Below the pieces are notes generated by a model. It saw only the letters and a program-made list of their open reading frames with translations, was not told where the DNA came from and made no database searches. Positions 1 to 10,179 of a stretch of 64,000 nucleotides of DNA are shown here, one piece after another. Origin of the DNA: Alphaproteobacteria bacterium LSUCC0396 (GTDB lineage Bacteria > Pseudomonadota > Alphaproteobacteria > Puniceispirillales > Puniceispirillaceae); NCBI GenBank assembly GCA_041228345.1, contig CP166131.1:2163001-2227000 (forward strand), written 5' to 3'. Within the stretch, counting starts at the first letter, position 1; each line of letters opens with the position of its first letter. The position numbers and the translations under genes are program-made.

Positions 1-23
1 ATCGAAGGTTTGGTTGAAATTCG

Positions 24-341
24 ATGGAGAATGATGACGATAAGAATGGCAATGGTCAGCTAGTCCTCGACAGCCGTACCAAAACGAAAAAGCCATCAAT
101 GTATAAAGTCATTATGCTTAATGATGATTATACGCCGATGGAATTTGTTGTGCATGTCTTGCAAAAGTTTTTCGGCCGTTCATCAGGCGAGGCAACCCAG
201 ATTATGTTGAACGTGCATCAGCGTGGTGTCGGGGTTTGCGGTGTTTATAGTTTCGAAATTGCCGAGAGCAAGGCGCAAAAAACCATTGATTATGCGCGGA
301 AGAATGATCATCCGCTGCAGTTGCAACTGGAAAAGGAATAG
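24..341 (+). CDS. clpS: ClpS, adaptor for the ClpAP protease
   Basis: A 105-aa protein of normal ClpS length. ClpS binds N-degron substrates and delivers them to the ClpA unfoldase in the cytoplasm. The sequence shows the conserved [11 protein letters not shown] stretch, which holds the N-degron pocket residues (N-D-D, T, M), and the MLNVHQRG segment with the conserved histidine; the first ~20 residues are the usual flexible acidic/polar tail. An in-frame stop at 15-17 makes ATG 24 the only reasonable start. It lies 5 bp upstream of clpA, so the two are almost certainly co-transcribed. The promoter would be outside the window. Confidence 0.97.
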   Translation: MENDDDKNGNGQLVLDSRTKTKKPSMYKVIMLNDDYTPMEFVVHVLQKFFGRSSGEATQIMLNVHQRGVGVCGVYSFEIAESKAQKTIDYARKNDHPLQLQLEKE

Positions 342-346
342 CTAAG

Positions 347-2644
347 ATGTTGTCACGCGAACTCGAGGAAACATTGCGCCGCGCCATGTCAAACGCGGCA
401 ACGCGTTCGCATGAATTCGCCACTTTAGAACATCTTTTATTGGCGTTAACCGAAGATAGTGACGCGTTGGAAGTATTGCATGCTTGCAATGTAGATATCG
501 AGAAGCTGGCGGCCAAGCTAGGTGAATTTATCGAGATCGAGCTGGCATCAATCGTCGATCCGAATGGCAATGTCGATGTCCAGCCAACGGCCAGTTTTCA
601 GCGGGTTATCCAGCGGGCGATCATCCACACGCAATCATCGGGGCGGGACGTTGCCACCGGTGCAAATGTGCTTGTGTCGATTTTCTCCGAGCGTGAAAGC
701 CACGCTGTCTGGTTCCTTAAATCCCTGAATATGACCCGCCTTGATGCGGTGTCCTACCTTAGCCATGGTGCCGAAAGCAGCGTGACAAAAAGCACTAGCG
801 ATGAGCAGAATGCTGAAACAGGTGGCGGTGATGAAAAAGATCCGCTGAGCCAGTTTGCGGTGAATCTGATCAGTAAGGCGGCGGCCGGCAGAATTGATCC
901 GTTGATCGGCCGTGACCGTGAATTAGATCGAACGATTCAGGTCTTATGTCGGCGCACCAAAAATAACCCGCTTTATGTGGGTGACCCCGGCGTTGGAAAA
1001 ACCGCAATCGCCGAAGGGCTTGCTTTACGCATTTATGAGGGCAATGTTCCTGAAGTGCTGTCAACGGCGGTGATCTATGCGCTGGATATGGGGCAGCTTC
1101 TTGCCGGTACCCGCTATCGTGGTGATTTCGAAGAACGGCTAAAGGCAGTGATGAAAGCCGTGGCCGATGATGTGAATGCCATTCTGTTTATTGACGAGAT
1201 TCATACGGTGATCGGTGCCGGTGCGACGTCTGGCGGGGCCATGGATGCGTCGAACCTGTTGAAACCCGCGTTACAGGAAGGCACGCTTCGCTGTATCGGA
1301 TCAACGACCTATAAGGAATATCGTGGTCATTTCGAAAAAGACCGTGCATTGGTGCGCCGGTTTCAGAAAATCGACGTTGCCGAGCCAACGATAGCCGATA
1401 CGATCAAGATTTTGAACGGATTGAAAAGCCGCTATGAAGATCATCACAAGGTACGCTTTACCGGTGCCGCATTAAAAACTGCGGTTGATCTATCGGCGCG
1501 CTATATCAATGACCGAAAATTACCGGATAAGGCCATTGACGTGATTGACGAAGCGGCCGCTGCGCAGAATCTGCTGCCGCCATCTCGCCGCCGTCAAACC
1601 ATCGGGCAAAAGGAAATTGAGGCGACCGTGGCAACGATGGCGCGGATCCCCTCGAAACATGTTAGCCGTGACGATAAGGCAGTGCTGGCCTCGCTTGAGG
1701 GTGATCTAAAGCGCATGGTGTTTGGTCAGGATGATGCGATTATCGCGCTGGCATCGGCGATAAAACTGTCACGGGCTGGTCTGCGCGATGCGGAAAAGCC
1801 GGTGGGCAATTACCTGTTTTCGGGGCCAACAGGGGTTGGTAAAACCGAAGTCGCACGCCAACTCGCCGAAGCACTTGGGATCAAACTCATGCGCTTTGAT
1901 ATGTCGGAATATATGGAGCGTCATACCGTATCGCGTCTGATCGGTGCCCCTCCGGGCTATGTCGGTTTTGATCAGGGCGGGCTGTTGACTGATGCGGTTG
2001 ATCAGACACCGCATGCGGTGCTGTTGCTCGACGAAATTGAAAAGGCACATCCTGACCTGTTTAATATTTTGTTGCAGGTCATGGATCATGGCAAATTAAC
2101 CGACAATAACGGCAAGGTTGTTGATTTCAGAAATGTGATCCTGATCATGACAACAAATGCCGGCGCGCAGGAATTATCGAAATCGGCCATTGGCTTTAAT
2201 CGCACGCATAATGAAGGTGCTGATATCGAAGCCATTGAAAAGATGTTCACGCCCGAATTTCGCAACCGGCTGGATGCGATTATTCCGTTCGCGCCGCTTG
2301 GCAAGGACGTCATCCGTTTGGTCGTTGATAAATTTATCATGCAGCTGGATGCGCAGCTTGCTGATCGGAATGTTGAGATTGAATTGAGTGCTGCGGCACT
2401 GGATTGGCTTGCCGAGCGCGGTTACGACTCAAAATATGGCGCGCGGCCGTTGGCGCGTGTGGTGCAGGAACATATCAAAAAGCCGCTGGCAGATGAGATG
2501 CTGTTTGGCGGGCTTGTTGGCGGCGGATTGGTCTTTGTTGATGTCGTCGATGATGGCCTGTCGGTAACGGTTAAGGCACCGCCACAAAAGGCGATTGCCG
2601 GTGGCCGCAAACGTGCTGCATTGCCTGCACCTCAGGATAATTAG
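347..2644 (+). CDS. clpA: ClpA, ATP-dependent Clp protease ATP-binding subunit
   Basis: A 765-aa AAA+ unfoldase of normal ClpA length that feeds substrates to ClpP. The N-terminal Clp-N repeat domain (about 1-145) is followed by an acidic linker. D1 has Walker A GDPGVGKT (212-219) and Walker B LFIDEIH. D2 has Walker A GPTGVGKT (493-500), the GYVG pore loop and Walker B LLLDEIEK. The C-terminal D2-small domain carries YGARPL. There is no ClpB-type middle coiled coil, which separates it from ClpB, and the direct clpS neighbour supports ClpA. It converges on the acetyltransferase gene, with 16 bp between the two stops. Confidence 0.97.
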   Translation: MLSRELEETLRRAMSNAATRSHEFATLEHLLLALTEDSDALEVLHACNVDIEKLAAKLGEFIEIELASIVDPNGNVDVQPTASFQRVIQRAIIHTQSSGRDVATGANVLVSIFSERESHAVWFLKSLNMTRLDAVSYLSHGAESSVTKSTSDEQNAETGGGDEKDPLSQFAVNLISKAAAGRIDPLIGRDRELDRTIQVLCRRTKNNPLYVGDPGVGKTAIAEGLALRIYEGNVPEVLSTAVIYALDMGQLLAGTRYRGDFEERLKAVMKAVADDVNAILFIDEIHTVIGAGATSGGAMDASNLLKPALQEGTLRCIGSTTYKEYRGHFEKDRALVRRFQKIDVAEPTIADTIKILNGLKSRYEDHHKVRFTGAALKTAVDLSARYINDRKLPDKAIDVIDEAAAAQNLLPPSRRRQTIGQKEIEATVATMARIPSKHVSRDDKAVLASLEGDLKRMVFGQDDAIIALASAIKLSRAGLRDAEKPVGNYLFSGPTGVGKTEVARQLAEALGIKLMRFDMSEYMERHTVSRLIGAPPGYVGFDQGGLLTDAVDQTPHAVLLLDEIEKAHPDLFNILLQVMDHGKLTDNNGKVVDFRNVILIMTTNAGAQELSKSAIGFNRTHNEGADIEAIEKMFTPEFRNRLDAIIPFAPLGKDVIRLVVDKFIMQLDAQLADRNVEIELSAAALDWLAERGYDSKYGARPLARVVQEHIKKPLADEMLFGGLVGGGLVFVDVVDDGLSVTVKAPPQKAIAGGRKRAALPAPQDN

Positions 2645-2660
2645 GGTCTCTTGGTGCTGA

Positions 2661-3806
2661 CTAGCCGGCTTTAAACGGGCTTGTCATCGCTATATGGTTC
2701 TTTTCGGCTTCGATGCCGCGTTTTTCTGATGCAAGGAAACGCGACACCGCATCACGAAACCCATCATGTGCGATATGATGCACCGAATGGGTTGTGACGG
2801 GCAGATAGCCGCGCTGGACCTTGTGAACGCCTTGGGCACCGGCCTCGACCCGTGATAGGCGGTTGGCGATAGCAAACTCGATTGCCTGATAATAACAGGC
2901 CTCGAAATGCAGATTTGGGATTTCAATATCTGCGCCCCAATTTCGTCCATAAAGCGCATCATCCCCAATGAAATTCAGCGCACCGCCGACAATCTCGCCG
3001 TTATATTCGGCCATAACCAAAAGCATACGGTCTGCCATGGTGTGACGAAGCTGGGTAAAGACGTCATGCGTCAAATACGCCCCACCCCATTTCCGGTCGA
3101 TCGTTGACAGGTAAAACCGGTAAAAATCATCGATATGATCTTGGCTGATTGCAGACCCAGTCAACGGCAGCATGGTTACACCGGCCGCGCTAAGCGCGGC
3201 GCGTTCTTTTCGAATGTTCTTGCGTTTGCGCGACGATAGACTGGCCAGAAAATCATCAAAATCGACATAGCCCCGATTACGCCAGTGAAACTGAATACTG
3301 GTGCGTTGTAACCAACCGGCGGCACCAAGAATATTGGCGTCATCACCGGGCAGAAAATTGATATGTGCAGAGGATAATTGGTATTTCTCCAGCAGGCTTA
3401 CCAAGCCCTTGGCAAGCGCAATTTTGAGGTCAGCGCGATTGTCTTTTACCAACAAACGGGGGCCGGTTGCCGGTGTAAAGGGGATAGCCGCCAGCAATTT
3501 GGGATAATAGGCACCGCCGGCGCGTTCAAACGCATTGGCCCAGCCGTGATCGAAAATATATTCGCCATATGAATGATGCTTGAGATAATTCGGCATTGCG
3601 CCGCATAATTGCCCGTCATCATTGCGCAGCAACAGATGCATTGGGTCCCAGCCGCTATCCCCGCCAACTGCGCCGCCATCTTCTAGTGCCAGCAAGAACG
3701 CATGACTTACAAACGGGTTACCGCCGCCGCCAAGTGCGTTCCATTCGCCAGCATCAATGGTCGCCATACTGGCACTTATGTGAAGATTTAACGCGCTACC
3801 ATCCAT
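2661..3806 (-). CDS. GNAT/FemAB-like acetyltransferase, COG3146 (PF04339) type
   Basis: A 381-aa protein that I recognise as the DUF482 / 'peptidoglycan biosynthesis/recognition' GNAT-like family. Typical features seen are the early NPFVSHAFLLALE segment, PNYLKHHSYGEYIFDHGWANA, a basic RKRKNIRKER helix and the C-terminal VEAGAQGVHKVQRGY stretch. No signal peptide is visible, so it is probably cytoplasmic. The substrate is not established for this family; a link to peptidoglycan or aminoacyl transfer is only a fold-based inference. It is a single gene, convergent with clpA. Confidence 0.8.
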   Translation of the reverse strand: MDGSALNLHISASMATIDAGEWNALGGGGNPFVSHAFLLALEDGGAVGGDSGWDPMHLLLRNDDGQLCGAMPNYLKHHSYGEYIFDHGWANAFERAGGAYYPKLLAAIPFTPATGPRLLVKDNRADLKIALAKGLVSLLEKYQLSSAHINFLPGDDANILGAAGWLQRTSIQFHWRNRGYVDFDDFLASLSSRKRKNIRKERAALSAAGVTMLPLTGSAISQDHIDDFYRFYLSTIDRKWGGAYLTHDVFTQLRHTMADRMLLVMAEYNGEIVGGALNFIGDDALYGRNWGADIEIPNLHFEACYYQAIEFAIANRLSRVEAGAQGVHKVQRGYLPVTTHSVHHIAHDGFRDAVSRFLASEKRGIEAEKNHIAMTSPFKAG

Positions 3807-3903
3807 GTGGCTTTAACAACAGATCTAATCGCAAAGCCACTCCATAGGATGCGGCTGGTTGGGGAAAATGCCAGTTCAAAGAATACCAGTTCAAAAACTG
3901 CGT

Positions 3904-4371
3904 TTAGGCAATTTCAAAAATGCCGTCAATTTCGACGAGACAATTCAGCGGCAGAGCATTGCTGCCAACCGCAAACCGGGCGTGGCGGCCGGCATCGCCA
4001 AAGGCGGCAACCATCAAATCAGAGGCCGCATTAACCACAACAGGCTGGCTATGGAAATCATCCGCCGAGGCGACAAACGCGCCAAGCTTGACCACCTGCA
4101 CAACCCGGTCAAGGTCGCCGTCACAAGCCACCTTTAATTGTGCCAGCAAATTGATTGCACAGATTTTGGCTTGACCTTGCGCATCCTCGACGCTGGCATC
4201 GGCGCCAACGGTTCCGGTAACGGTTAGCTTGCCATCAACAAAGGGAACCTGTCCTGAGACAAAAACCAGATTGCCGGAACGGGTAAAGGGCAAGTAATTG
4301 GCCGCAGGTGTGGGTGCATCCGGAATACTGACGCCGATCTCTTGTAACCGCTGTTCTACCTTGCTTGTCAT
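3904..4371 (-). CDS. RidA/YjgF family protein (enamine/imine deaminase-like)
   Basis: A 155-aa RidA-fold protein (COG0251). Members hydrolyse reactive enamine/imine intermediates from PLP enzymes. Seen are the N-terminal LQEIGVSIPDAP/NYLPFTRSGNL stretch, LVFVSGQVP, and the conserved arginine in HARFAVGSNALP before the final VEIDGIFEIA strand. The length and N-terminus fit the longer YjgH-like subgroup better than canonical 128-aa RidA. I chose ATG 4371 because AAAGGA lies a suitable distance upstream; a longer frame to 4431 exists without a ribosome site. Confidence 0.88.
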   Translation of the reverse strand: MTSKVEQRLQEIGVSIPDAPTPAANYLPFTRSGNLVFVSGQVPFVDGKLTVTGTVGADASVEDAQGQAKICAINLLAQLKVACDGDLDRVVQVVKLGAFVASADDFHSQPVVVNAASDLMVAAFGDAGRHARFAVGSNALPLNCLVEIDGIFEIA

Positions 4372-4532
4372 AATACGTCCTTTCACATGATGATTGTGCC
4401 GCCTGAGCATACCGCTTATCGGGCGGTTCACTGGCGTTTATGTCCTGATTGCGAAGCTGGCATAATCACTGCGGTATGGCAAGCTGGATCGGCGCGCGCA
4501 TGACAGTTTTCGGCATGATCGTTTTTGGCAAG

Positions 4533-4560
4533 AAAAAGGCCCCACGGAAATCGTGGGGCC
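4533..4560 (-). terminator. Rho-independent terminator of nrdJ
   Basis: A perfect 9-bp GC-rich stem (4538-4546 with 4552-4560) and a 5-nt loop. Read on the minus strand it is followed directly by a run of five T (complement of 4533-4537). It lies 30 bp past the nrdJ stop and in the right orientation for it. Confidence 0.92.
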
Positions 4561-4589
4561 AGGGCTGCAGGTTGCACTGCAGGGAGAGT

Positions 4590-7500
4590 TTAACTGCAGC
4601 CTGTGGTTCCGCCACAGGTGTTGCATTTCAAACAGGTTCCATTGCGGACAAGGGTAAAGTTCTGACACTCGGGACAGGCTTCGCCCTCATAGCCTTGCAT
4701 CCGGGCTTGCTGCACGAGGTCTGCTGCTTTCTGATTGCCCTTCATCACTTTGGCACCGCTGGCGACCTCGCTCGCAGTATCGCTTGCAAGTCCGATTTCG
4801 GTTGCTGTTGTTGCCGGGGCTGGCTGTTTCACCCGCATGGTTTCGGCCTGATCTTCGGGCGCGGCTGCAACAGCTGCACCACGGTCATTCGAATAGACGA
4901 CGAGCCCCTGCCGCCGGATAAAGCCGTGGCTGGTAACGCGGTTCATCAATTCGGACTGATTATCGCCAGTGCCGGTTGTGGTGACGTCCAGATCATCGAC
5001 ATTCACATGACCAAGGTCGCTGCGGTCGAGATAGGAAATGGCCAGTTCGCGGAATGTGTAATCAAGGATCGACGTCGACATCTTGATCGCATCATTGCCG
5101 GTGACGATGCCTTGTGGCTCAAACCGGGTAAAGGTATAGGCCTCGACAAATTCCTCCAGCGGCACCCCGTATTGCAGGCCGATGGAAACCGCGATGGCAA
5201 AATTATTCATCAGCGAGCGGAAGGCAGCGCCTTCTTTATGCATATCAATGAATACTTCGCCAATACGTCCATTTTCATATTCACCAGTGCGCAGATAAAC
5301 CTTATGCCCGCCAACAGTGGCCTTTTGCGTATAGCCTTTACGGCGATGCGGCAGGCGTTCGCGTTCGGCACGGATCACCCGTTCAACGACTTTTTCGATG
5401 ATTTGCGGCGCCGCTGCGGTCAGTGGCGCATCGACTGTTTCCTCGTCTTCATCGTCAATATCGTCAACCAAACCGGATGACAAAGGCTGGCTGAGTTTTG
5501 AGCCATCGCGGTAGAGTGCGTTAGCTTTCAGGCCAAGCCGCCATGATTGCATATAGGCCTCGCCACATTCCTGAACCGTTGCCGAGTTTGGCATATTGAT
5601 TGTTTTTGAAATGGCACCAGAGATAAATGGCTGTGCAGCGGCCATCATGGTGATGTGGCTTTCGACTGACAAGAAGCGTTTGCCAATACGGCCGCAGACA
5701 TTTGCGCAATCAAAGATTGGCAGATGCTCATCTTGCAGGTGTGGTGCCCCTTCAAGGGTCATCGCCCCACAAACATGAATATTAGCGGCCTCAACCTCAT
5801 CTTTGCTAAAGCCCAGATGCTCTAGCAGGTTAAAGCTGAAATCATTGAGCTGCTCGTCGGTCAGGCCGAGTTTGGTCTTGCAGAAATCAGCCCCCAATGT
5901 GAATTGATTGAATACAAATTTCACATCAAATGCACTGCCGAGACCGGCCTCAATTTTGGCGATTTCCGCATCGCCAAAGCCTTTATCCTTCAGCGCATTT
6001 ACTGACACTGACTGGCAGTTTTTCAGGCTGCCGGATCCGACCGCATAAGTGATAATGTCGTCAATCTGGCTTTGCTGATAACCAAGCCGCTGTAACGCCT
6101 CGGGAACCACGCGGTTGATGATTTTGAAATAACCACCGCCTGCAAGTTTCTTGAATTTGACGATGGCAAAGTCGGGCTCGATACCGGTGGTATCGCAATC
6201 CATCACCAGACCGATGGTGCCGGTTGGGGCAATAACAGTGGATTGGGCGTTGCGATACCCATGTTTCTTGCCAAGATCAATCGCCTTATCCCATGCTGCC
6301 TTTGCCGCAGCAGGCAGTGCCTGATCAGGGCAGGACTTGATATCAAGCGGTACTGGCAGGATTTGCAGCCCTTCATAACCACTGGTTTTGCCATGCGCGG
6401 CAAGCCGGTGATTATTCATGACCCGCAACATATGCTTGGCGTTCTTTTTATAATTCGGGAACGCGCCAACCTCACTGGCAATCTCGGCCGAGGTCGCATA
6501 GGCAATACCGGTCATGATCGCCGAGATTGAGCCACAAATCGCGCGGCCTTCAGGACTGTCATAGGAATGACCTTCGGCCATCAGCAAGCCGCCGATGTTG
6601 GCAAAGCCCAGACCAAGTGTACGGTACTCATAAGACAGCTGGGCAATTTCCTTTGATGGGAATTGGGCCATTAGAACTGAGATTTCCAGTGTTAATGTCC
6701 AGAACCGCACGCCATGTTCAAATGCCGGAATATCAAAGCTTCCGTCTTTTTTACGGAACTGCATCAGGTTCAATGACGCTAGATTACACGCCGTATCATC
6801 GAGGAACATATATTCCGAGCAAGGGTTTGACGCATTGATCCGGCCGCCTTCAGGGCAGGTGTGCCATTCATTGATCGTGGTGTCATATTGCAGGCCTGGA
6901 TCAGCGCAAGCCCACGCTGCATGGGCAATTTTTTCCCAAAGATCGGCTGCCTTAATACGCTTGGCAACGCCGCCATCACGGCGCTTGATCAATTCCCAAT
7001 CACCATTATCCAGCACCGCCTGCAAATACTCGTTGCTAACCCGCACTGAGTTGTTCGAATTTTGCCCCGCGACTGTCAGATAGGCTTCTGAATCCCAGTC
7101 AGTATCATAAGTCTTAAACTCAATATTAGTGTAGCCCTGTTGTGCAAACTGGATAACACGCTGCACATAATTTTCGGGGATCATTGATTTACGGGCAGCC
7201 AAAATCGCTTTTTTCAGCGGCTTGTTTACCTTTGGATCGAACCGTTCATTATCGGTCATGCCCTCGGTAATCTGACAGGCGGCCATCACCGCGCCCATAT
7301 GTTTTTGTGCCAGCTTTGAGCCTGCAACAAGGGCTGCGACCTTTTGCTCTTCGACAACTTTCCAATCGACATAGGCCTCGATATCCGGATGGTCGACATC
7401 GACTGTCACCATTTTCGCGGCGCGGCGGGTTGTGCCGCCTGATTTGATTGCACCAGCAGCACGGTCACCAATGCGCAAAAAGCTCATCAGACCTGACGAT

Positions 7501-8249
7501 TTGCCACCACCGGACAGGCTCTCGCCTTCACCGCGCAGGCGGCTAAAGTTAGAACCAGTGCCCGAGCCATATTTGAATAGGCGCGCTTCACGCACCCACA
7601 AATCCATGATGCCCCCTTCATTCACCAGATCATCGCTGACTGACTGGATAAAGCAGGCATGGGGCTGGGGATGCTCATAAGCACCGGTTGAACGGGTTAG
7701 CTTGCCAGTTTTGTAATCAACATAAAAATGGCCTTGGCTTGGGCCGTCGATACCGTATGCCCAATGCATTCCAGTGTTAAACCATTGTGGTGAATTCGGT
7801 GCGGCCATCTGGGTCGCCAGCATATAGCGCATCTCGTCAAAATAGGTTTGCGCATCTTCTTCGTTGGTGAAATAGCCGCCCTTCCAGCCCCAATATGTCC
7901 ATGTGCCAGCAAGCCGATCAAACACTTGTTTGGCGGACACTTCGCCCGAATAGCGTTGATCTTCGGGCAATTTGGCTAGCGCTTGCGAATCAGCTTCGCT
8001 GCGCCAGAGCCATGATGGCATCGAGGTTTCCTCAACCCGCTTCAAGGCTGCCGGAACACCCGCTTTGCGGAAGTATTTTTGCGCCAGAATATCTGTTGCT
8101 ACCTGCGAGAACTGAGCCGGAACCTCAATATTCTCGGCCTGAAACACGATTGTGCCATCTGGATTGCGAATCTCACTGGTCGCTGATCTGAATTCGATGT
8201 TCGCATAGGCGTCTTGGCCAGATGTCGTAAAACGTCTTTCAAAATGCAT
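4590..8249 (-). CDS. nrdJ: Vitamin B12-dependent (class II) ribonucleoside-diphosphate reductase
   Basis: A 1219-aa cobalamin-dependent reductase that makes deoxyribonucleotides without an oxygen-activated metal centre. It is the long alphaproteobacterial type. Seen are the active-site NPCSEYMF with nearby [10 protein letters not shown] (around residue 475), the phosphate-binding [17 protein letters not shown] region, and a C-terminal cysteine tail (CPEC...CLKC..CGGTTGC, about 1190-1219) that re-reduces the active site. The start has AAAGGAA 8-10 bases upstream. It is transcribed alone, closed by a strong terminator, and preceded by a pair of NrdR-box-like sites. Confidence 0.97.
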   Translation of the reverse strand: MHFERRFTTSGQDAYANIEFRSATSEIRNPDGTIVFQAENIEVPAQFSQVATDILAQKYFRKAGVPAALKRVEETSMPSWLWRSEADSQALAKLPEDQRYSGEVSAKQVFDRLAGTWTYWGWKGGYFTNEEDAQTYFDEMRYMLATQMAAPNSPQWFNTGMHWAYGIDGPSQGHFYVDYKTGKLTRSTGAYEHPQPHACFIQSVSDDLVNEGGIMDLWVREARLFKYGSGTGSNFSRLRGEGESLSGGGKSSGLMSFLRIGDRAAGAIKSGGTTRRAAKMVTVDVDHPDIEAYVDWKVVEEQKVAALVAGSKLAQKHMGAVMAACQITEGMTDNERFDPKVNKPLKKAILAARKSMIPENYVQRVIQFAQQGYTNIEFKTYDTDWDSEAYLTVAGQNSNNSVRVSNEYLQAVLDNGDWELIKRRDGGVAKRIKAADLWEKIAHAAWACADPGLQYDTTINEWHTCPEGGRINASNPCSEYMFLDDTACNLASLNLMQFRKKDGSFDIPAFEHGVRFWTLTLEISVLMAQFPSKEIAQLSYEYRTLGLGFANIGGLLMAEGHSYDSPEGRAICGSISAIMTGIAYATSAEIASEVGAFPNYKKNAKHMLRVMNNHRLAAHGKTSGYEGLQILPVPLDIKSCPDQALPAAAKAAWDKAIDLGKKHGYRNAQSTVIAPTGTIGLVMDCDTTGIEPDFAIVKFKKLAGGGYFKIINRVVPEALQRLGYQQSQIDDIITYAVGSGSLKNCQSVSVNALKDKGFGDAEIAKIEAGLGSAFDVKFVFNQFTLGADFCKTKLGLTDEQLNDFSFNLLEHLGFSKDEVEAANIHVCGAMTLEGAPHLQDEHLPIFDCANVCGRIGKRFLSVESHITMMAAAQPFISGAISKTINMPNSATVQECGEAYMQSWRLGLKANALYRDGSKLSQPLSSGLVDDIDDEDEETVDAPLTAAAPQIIEKVVERVIRAERERLPHRRKGYTQKATVGGHKVYLRTGEYENGRIGEVFIDMHKEGAAFRSLMNNFAIAVSIGLQYGVPLEEFVEAYTFTRFEPQGIVTGNDAIKMSTSILDYTFRELAISYLDRSDLGHVNVDDLDVTTTGTGDNQSELMNRVTSHGFIRRQGLVVYSNDRGAAVAAAPEDQAETMRVKQPAPATTATEIGLASDTASEVASGAKVMKGNQKAADLVQQARMQGYEGEACPECQNFTLVRNGTCLKCNTCGGTTGCS

Positions 8250-8343
8250 CTATCTATTCCTTTGTCGTGTGTTTTGCGTCAACTGACTGGGCTAAAAATT
8301 TTGTTTGATTACGTGGCTTTACCGCCGAATTGAGTGGGTGAAT

Positions 8344-8359
8344 CCACAACATATAGCGT
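8344..8359 (-). promoter_or_regulatory. NrdR box 1 upstream of nrdJ
   Basis: The 16-mer matches the known NrdR consensus (acaCwAtATaTwGtgt) at about 13 of 16 positions. It lies ~95 bp upstream of the nrdJ start and exactly 32 bp from a second match. NrdR represses ribonucleotide reductase genes when deoxynucleotides are ample. Paired boxes three helical turns apart are the typical arrangement. Confidence 0.72.
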
Positions 8360-8375
8360 TCGCCGAGTAATTAAA

Positions 8376-8391
8376 CTACATTATCTAGCGG
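8376..8391 (-). promoter_or_regulatory. NrdR box 2 upstream of nrdJ
   Basis: A weaker match to the NrdR consensus (about 11 of 16) that keeps the TAT-TAG core. It is spaced 32 bp from box 1, which fits the usual pairing on one face of the helix. The two sites probably flank or overlap the nrdJ promoter. Confidence 0.62.
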
Positions 8392-8748
8392 GCGATGGAC
8401 AATAGCCAAAAGAGCGGTTTGGCTAAAAATTGCCATAAAATGAACTCGATTTAAGGGTCAACTCTTCCCAGTTAAGTGTCACTCCTGATAGTAAGTATCT
8501 GATGGAGAATTGTTTTTACAGTGGCGTCATTACCAGAAATGAAGGTAGAACAATGTTAAAAAAAAATTACGTCGATCCTAAAAATATGCGCCGCTGATAA
8601 TTTCGGAATTTCGACTGAGCAAGCGCCGGGTAAGGACGTAAATAATTTCCGGCCTTGGCCGGTTGATGGCTGGACGCACTGGGTTGCTTGCGCCTATAGT
8701 GAGGCCGGTAAATTCCTAACCCTGTAAATTATGAAGGGCAGACGTTGG
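8392..8748. other. Intergenic stretch between nrdJ control region and NDUFA12 gene
   Basis: About 350 bp without a convincing gene. It holds a short open frame (8502-8597, 31 codons) with no clear ribosome site. It also holds a small perfect hairpin, CCGGCC/GGCCGG at 8649-8662, without a T run. It presumably carries the promoter of the NDUFA12 gene, but I cannot place it. Confidence 0.5.
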
Positions 8749-9105
8749 ATGGATCTGGTAACTTTGATGACGCTGAAACTGACCGCGCAGCAGGTTGGGA
8801 CTGATCAGTTTGGCAATCGTTATTATGAAGAGCGCCGGGCCCGTCCGGGCAAGCCGCCGCGCCGTTACGTCCGTTATAACGGCATTGTCGAAGCCTCAAA
8901 GGTGCCGGCTGACTGGCACGGGTGGCTGCATCACACAGAGGCATCTCCGCCGCCAGAAGGTGGTTATGGAAAACATGACTGGCAGCAAGAGCATCAGCCA
9001 AATGTCACCGGGACAACCCATGCCTATCGCCCGCAAGGCCATATGCTAAAGGGCGGTAAGCGCAAGCCGGCAACGGGTGACTATGAACCTTGGAACCCAG
9101 CCTAA
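8749..9105 (+). CDS. NDUFA12 / 17.2 kDa accessory subunit of NADH:ubiquinone oxidoreductase (complex I)
   Basis: A 118-aa soluble protein of the NDUFA12 family, an accessory subunit of complex I shared by alphaproteobacteria and mitochondria. Diagnostic stretches are VGTDQFGNRYYEER near the N-terminus and VPADWHGWLHHT in the middle, followed by a proline/glycine-rich basic tail ending GDYEPWNPA. I prefer ATG 8749, which has GAAGGG upstream; ATG 8731 in the same frame would add six residues. It precedes mlaD and a DUF2155 gene, a neighbourhood I recall from other alphaproteobacteria. Confidence 0.9.
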   Translation: MDLVTLMTLKLTAQQVGTDQFGNRYYEERRARPGKPPRRYVRYNGIVEASKVPADWHGWLHHTEASPPPEGGYGKHDWQQEHQPNVTGTTHAYRPQGHMLKGGKRKPATGDYEPWNPA

Positions 9106-9117
9106 GGCACGCGATTA

Positions 9118-9174
9118 TTTTTGGCCCGTTTATTCTTGGCCAGGTTGTTCTTGGCCAGATTGTTCTTGGTAAGG
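9118..9174. repeat. 15-bp tandem repeat in the mlaD leader
   Basis: Units at 9133-9147 and 9148-9162 differ at one base. A partial third copy starts at 9163 and a degenerate copy precedes them at 9118. The core is TTCTTGGCCAG. It is noncoding, between the NDUFA12 stop and mlaD. No function is known to me. Confidence 0.8.
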
Positions 9175-9228
9175 CTCTAGCACAGCCAGCCTATTGATTT
9201 TAAATTGAGTAGCGAGGAGACGACAGTC

Positions 9229-9681
9229 ATGCAGCGCAATACTTTGGAAACCGTTATGGGCGCCATCGTTTTGTTGGCGGCAGCTGGATTTGTTGCGCTG
9301 GCCTATGAGGCCGCTGACGTGAAAGGCAGTGGTGGCTATGAAATCGCTGCCGAATTTGGCAGCACTGGCGGGCTTTCTATTGGTGATGATGTTCGCATTT
9401 CGGGTATCAAAGTCGGGCAGATCACCGCTCAGCATCTTGACCCAATTACCTATGTTGCCAAAATTTCGATGGCGATTGATCCGGCAATAAAAATCCCAAG
9501 CGACAGCAGTGCGCGGATCACCGCAGCCTCGCTGCTGGGTGGAAATTATCTTGAGTTAATGCCGGGCGCGTCCACCGAAACCCTGGCTGCTGGCGGGGTT
9601 ATATATGATACCCGCGATCCGGTTAGCCTCAGTGACCTGCTTGGCAAGGCTGTGTTCTCATCAAATAACCCGGCGAATTAA
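9229..9681 (+). CDS. mlaD: MlaD-family lipid-transport protein (MCE domain)
   Basis: A 150-aa inner-membrane-anchored MCE-domain protein, the MlaD subunit of a phospholipid transport system between the outer and inner membranes. One N-terminal TM segment (about 8-26) is followed by a single MCE domain with GLSIGDDVRISGIKVG and the typical ASLLGGNYLEL segment. I chose ATG 9229 because GAGGAG lies 9 bases upstream; an in-frame start at 9205 lacks one. No mlaE/F/B genes are in the window, so it stands apart from its transporter partners here. Confidence 0.92.
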   Translation: MQRNTLETVMGAIVLLAAAGFVALAYEAADVKGSGGYEIAAEFGSTGGLSIGDDVRISGIKVGQITAQHLDPITYVAKISMAIDPAIKIPSDSSARITAASLLGGNYLELMPGASTETLAAGGVIYDTRDPVSLSDLLGKAVFSSNNPAN

Positions 9682-9682
9682 A

Positions 9683-10153
9683 ATGCCGATGGCAAATTGC
9701 CAAATCCAGCTGGCGACGATCGGGCGTTTAAGCGCCAGCGTTTATCAGATTATCTGGCGACTGCTTAAATCATCCCGATTTGTCGCCCCTATTCTTCTCG
9801 TGCTTTTTGCTGTTTTGAGCGCAGGGCCAGCCCGTGCGGTTACATGGATTGACGGCAGTAATGCGCGGTTGCAGGCACTTGATAAGATTACTGCACGTAT
9901 TTCGACGGTTGAAACGCCGGTTGGTGCGGCGCAATTTTTCGGCACCTTAGAGATAACGGTCAATCGCTGTGCGTTCCACCCCCCCGAGGAACCGCCAGAA
10001 AATGCGGCATTCATAACGGTTCTTGATCGTGGCTATGATGGCCGCAAGCCTCAGCTGGTTTTTTCGGGTTGGGTTTTTTCATCCAGCCCTGCTGTTTCGG
10101 CGTTAGAACATCCGGTTTATGATCTGACGCTGCTGGCCTGTTTCAACAAATAG
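9683..10153 (+). CDS. DUF2155-domain secreted protein
   Basis: A 156-aa protein with an N-terminal export signal (hydrophobic FVAPILLVLFAVLSAGPARA, cleavage after ARA). A DUF2155 domain follows, with the ITARISTVETPVGA start, the TLEITVNRC cysteine and the ENAAFITV / VFSGWVFSSSPAVSALEHPVYD core. The family has no proven function; it is probably periplasmic. The start lies one base past the mlaD stop, so the two are likely translationally coupled. It converges on aat. Confidence 0.87.
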   Translation: MPMANCQIQLATIGRLSASVYQIIWRLLKSSRFVAPILLVLFAVLSAGPARAVTWIDGSNARLQALDKITARISTVETPVGAAQFFGTLEITVNRCAFHPPEEPPENAAFITVLDRGYDGRKPQLVFSGWVFSSSPAVSALEHPVYDLTLLACFNK

Positions 10154-10179
10154 CATTGGCATGACGGCAAGGCTGGCAC

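Noticed and set aside
4449-5480. 343-codon plus-strand open frame inside nrdJ
   Set aside because: It is antisense to a confidently identified reductase gene, and its translation lacks any protein-like domain pattern.
8502-8597. 31-codon open frame upstream of the NDUFA12 gene
   Set aside because: No ribosome site and no recognisable feature; a chance frame is as likely.
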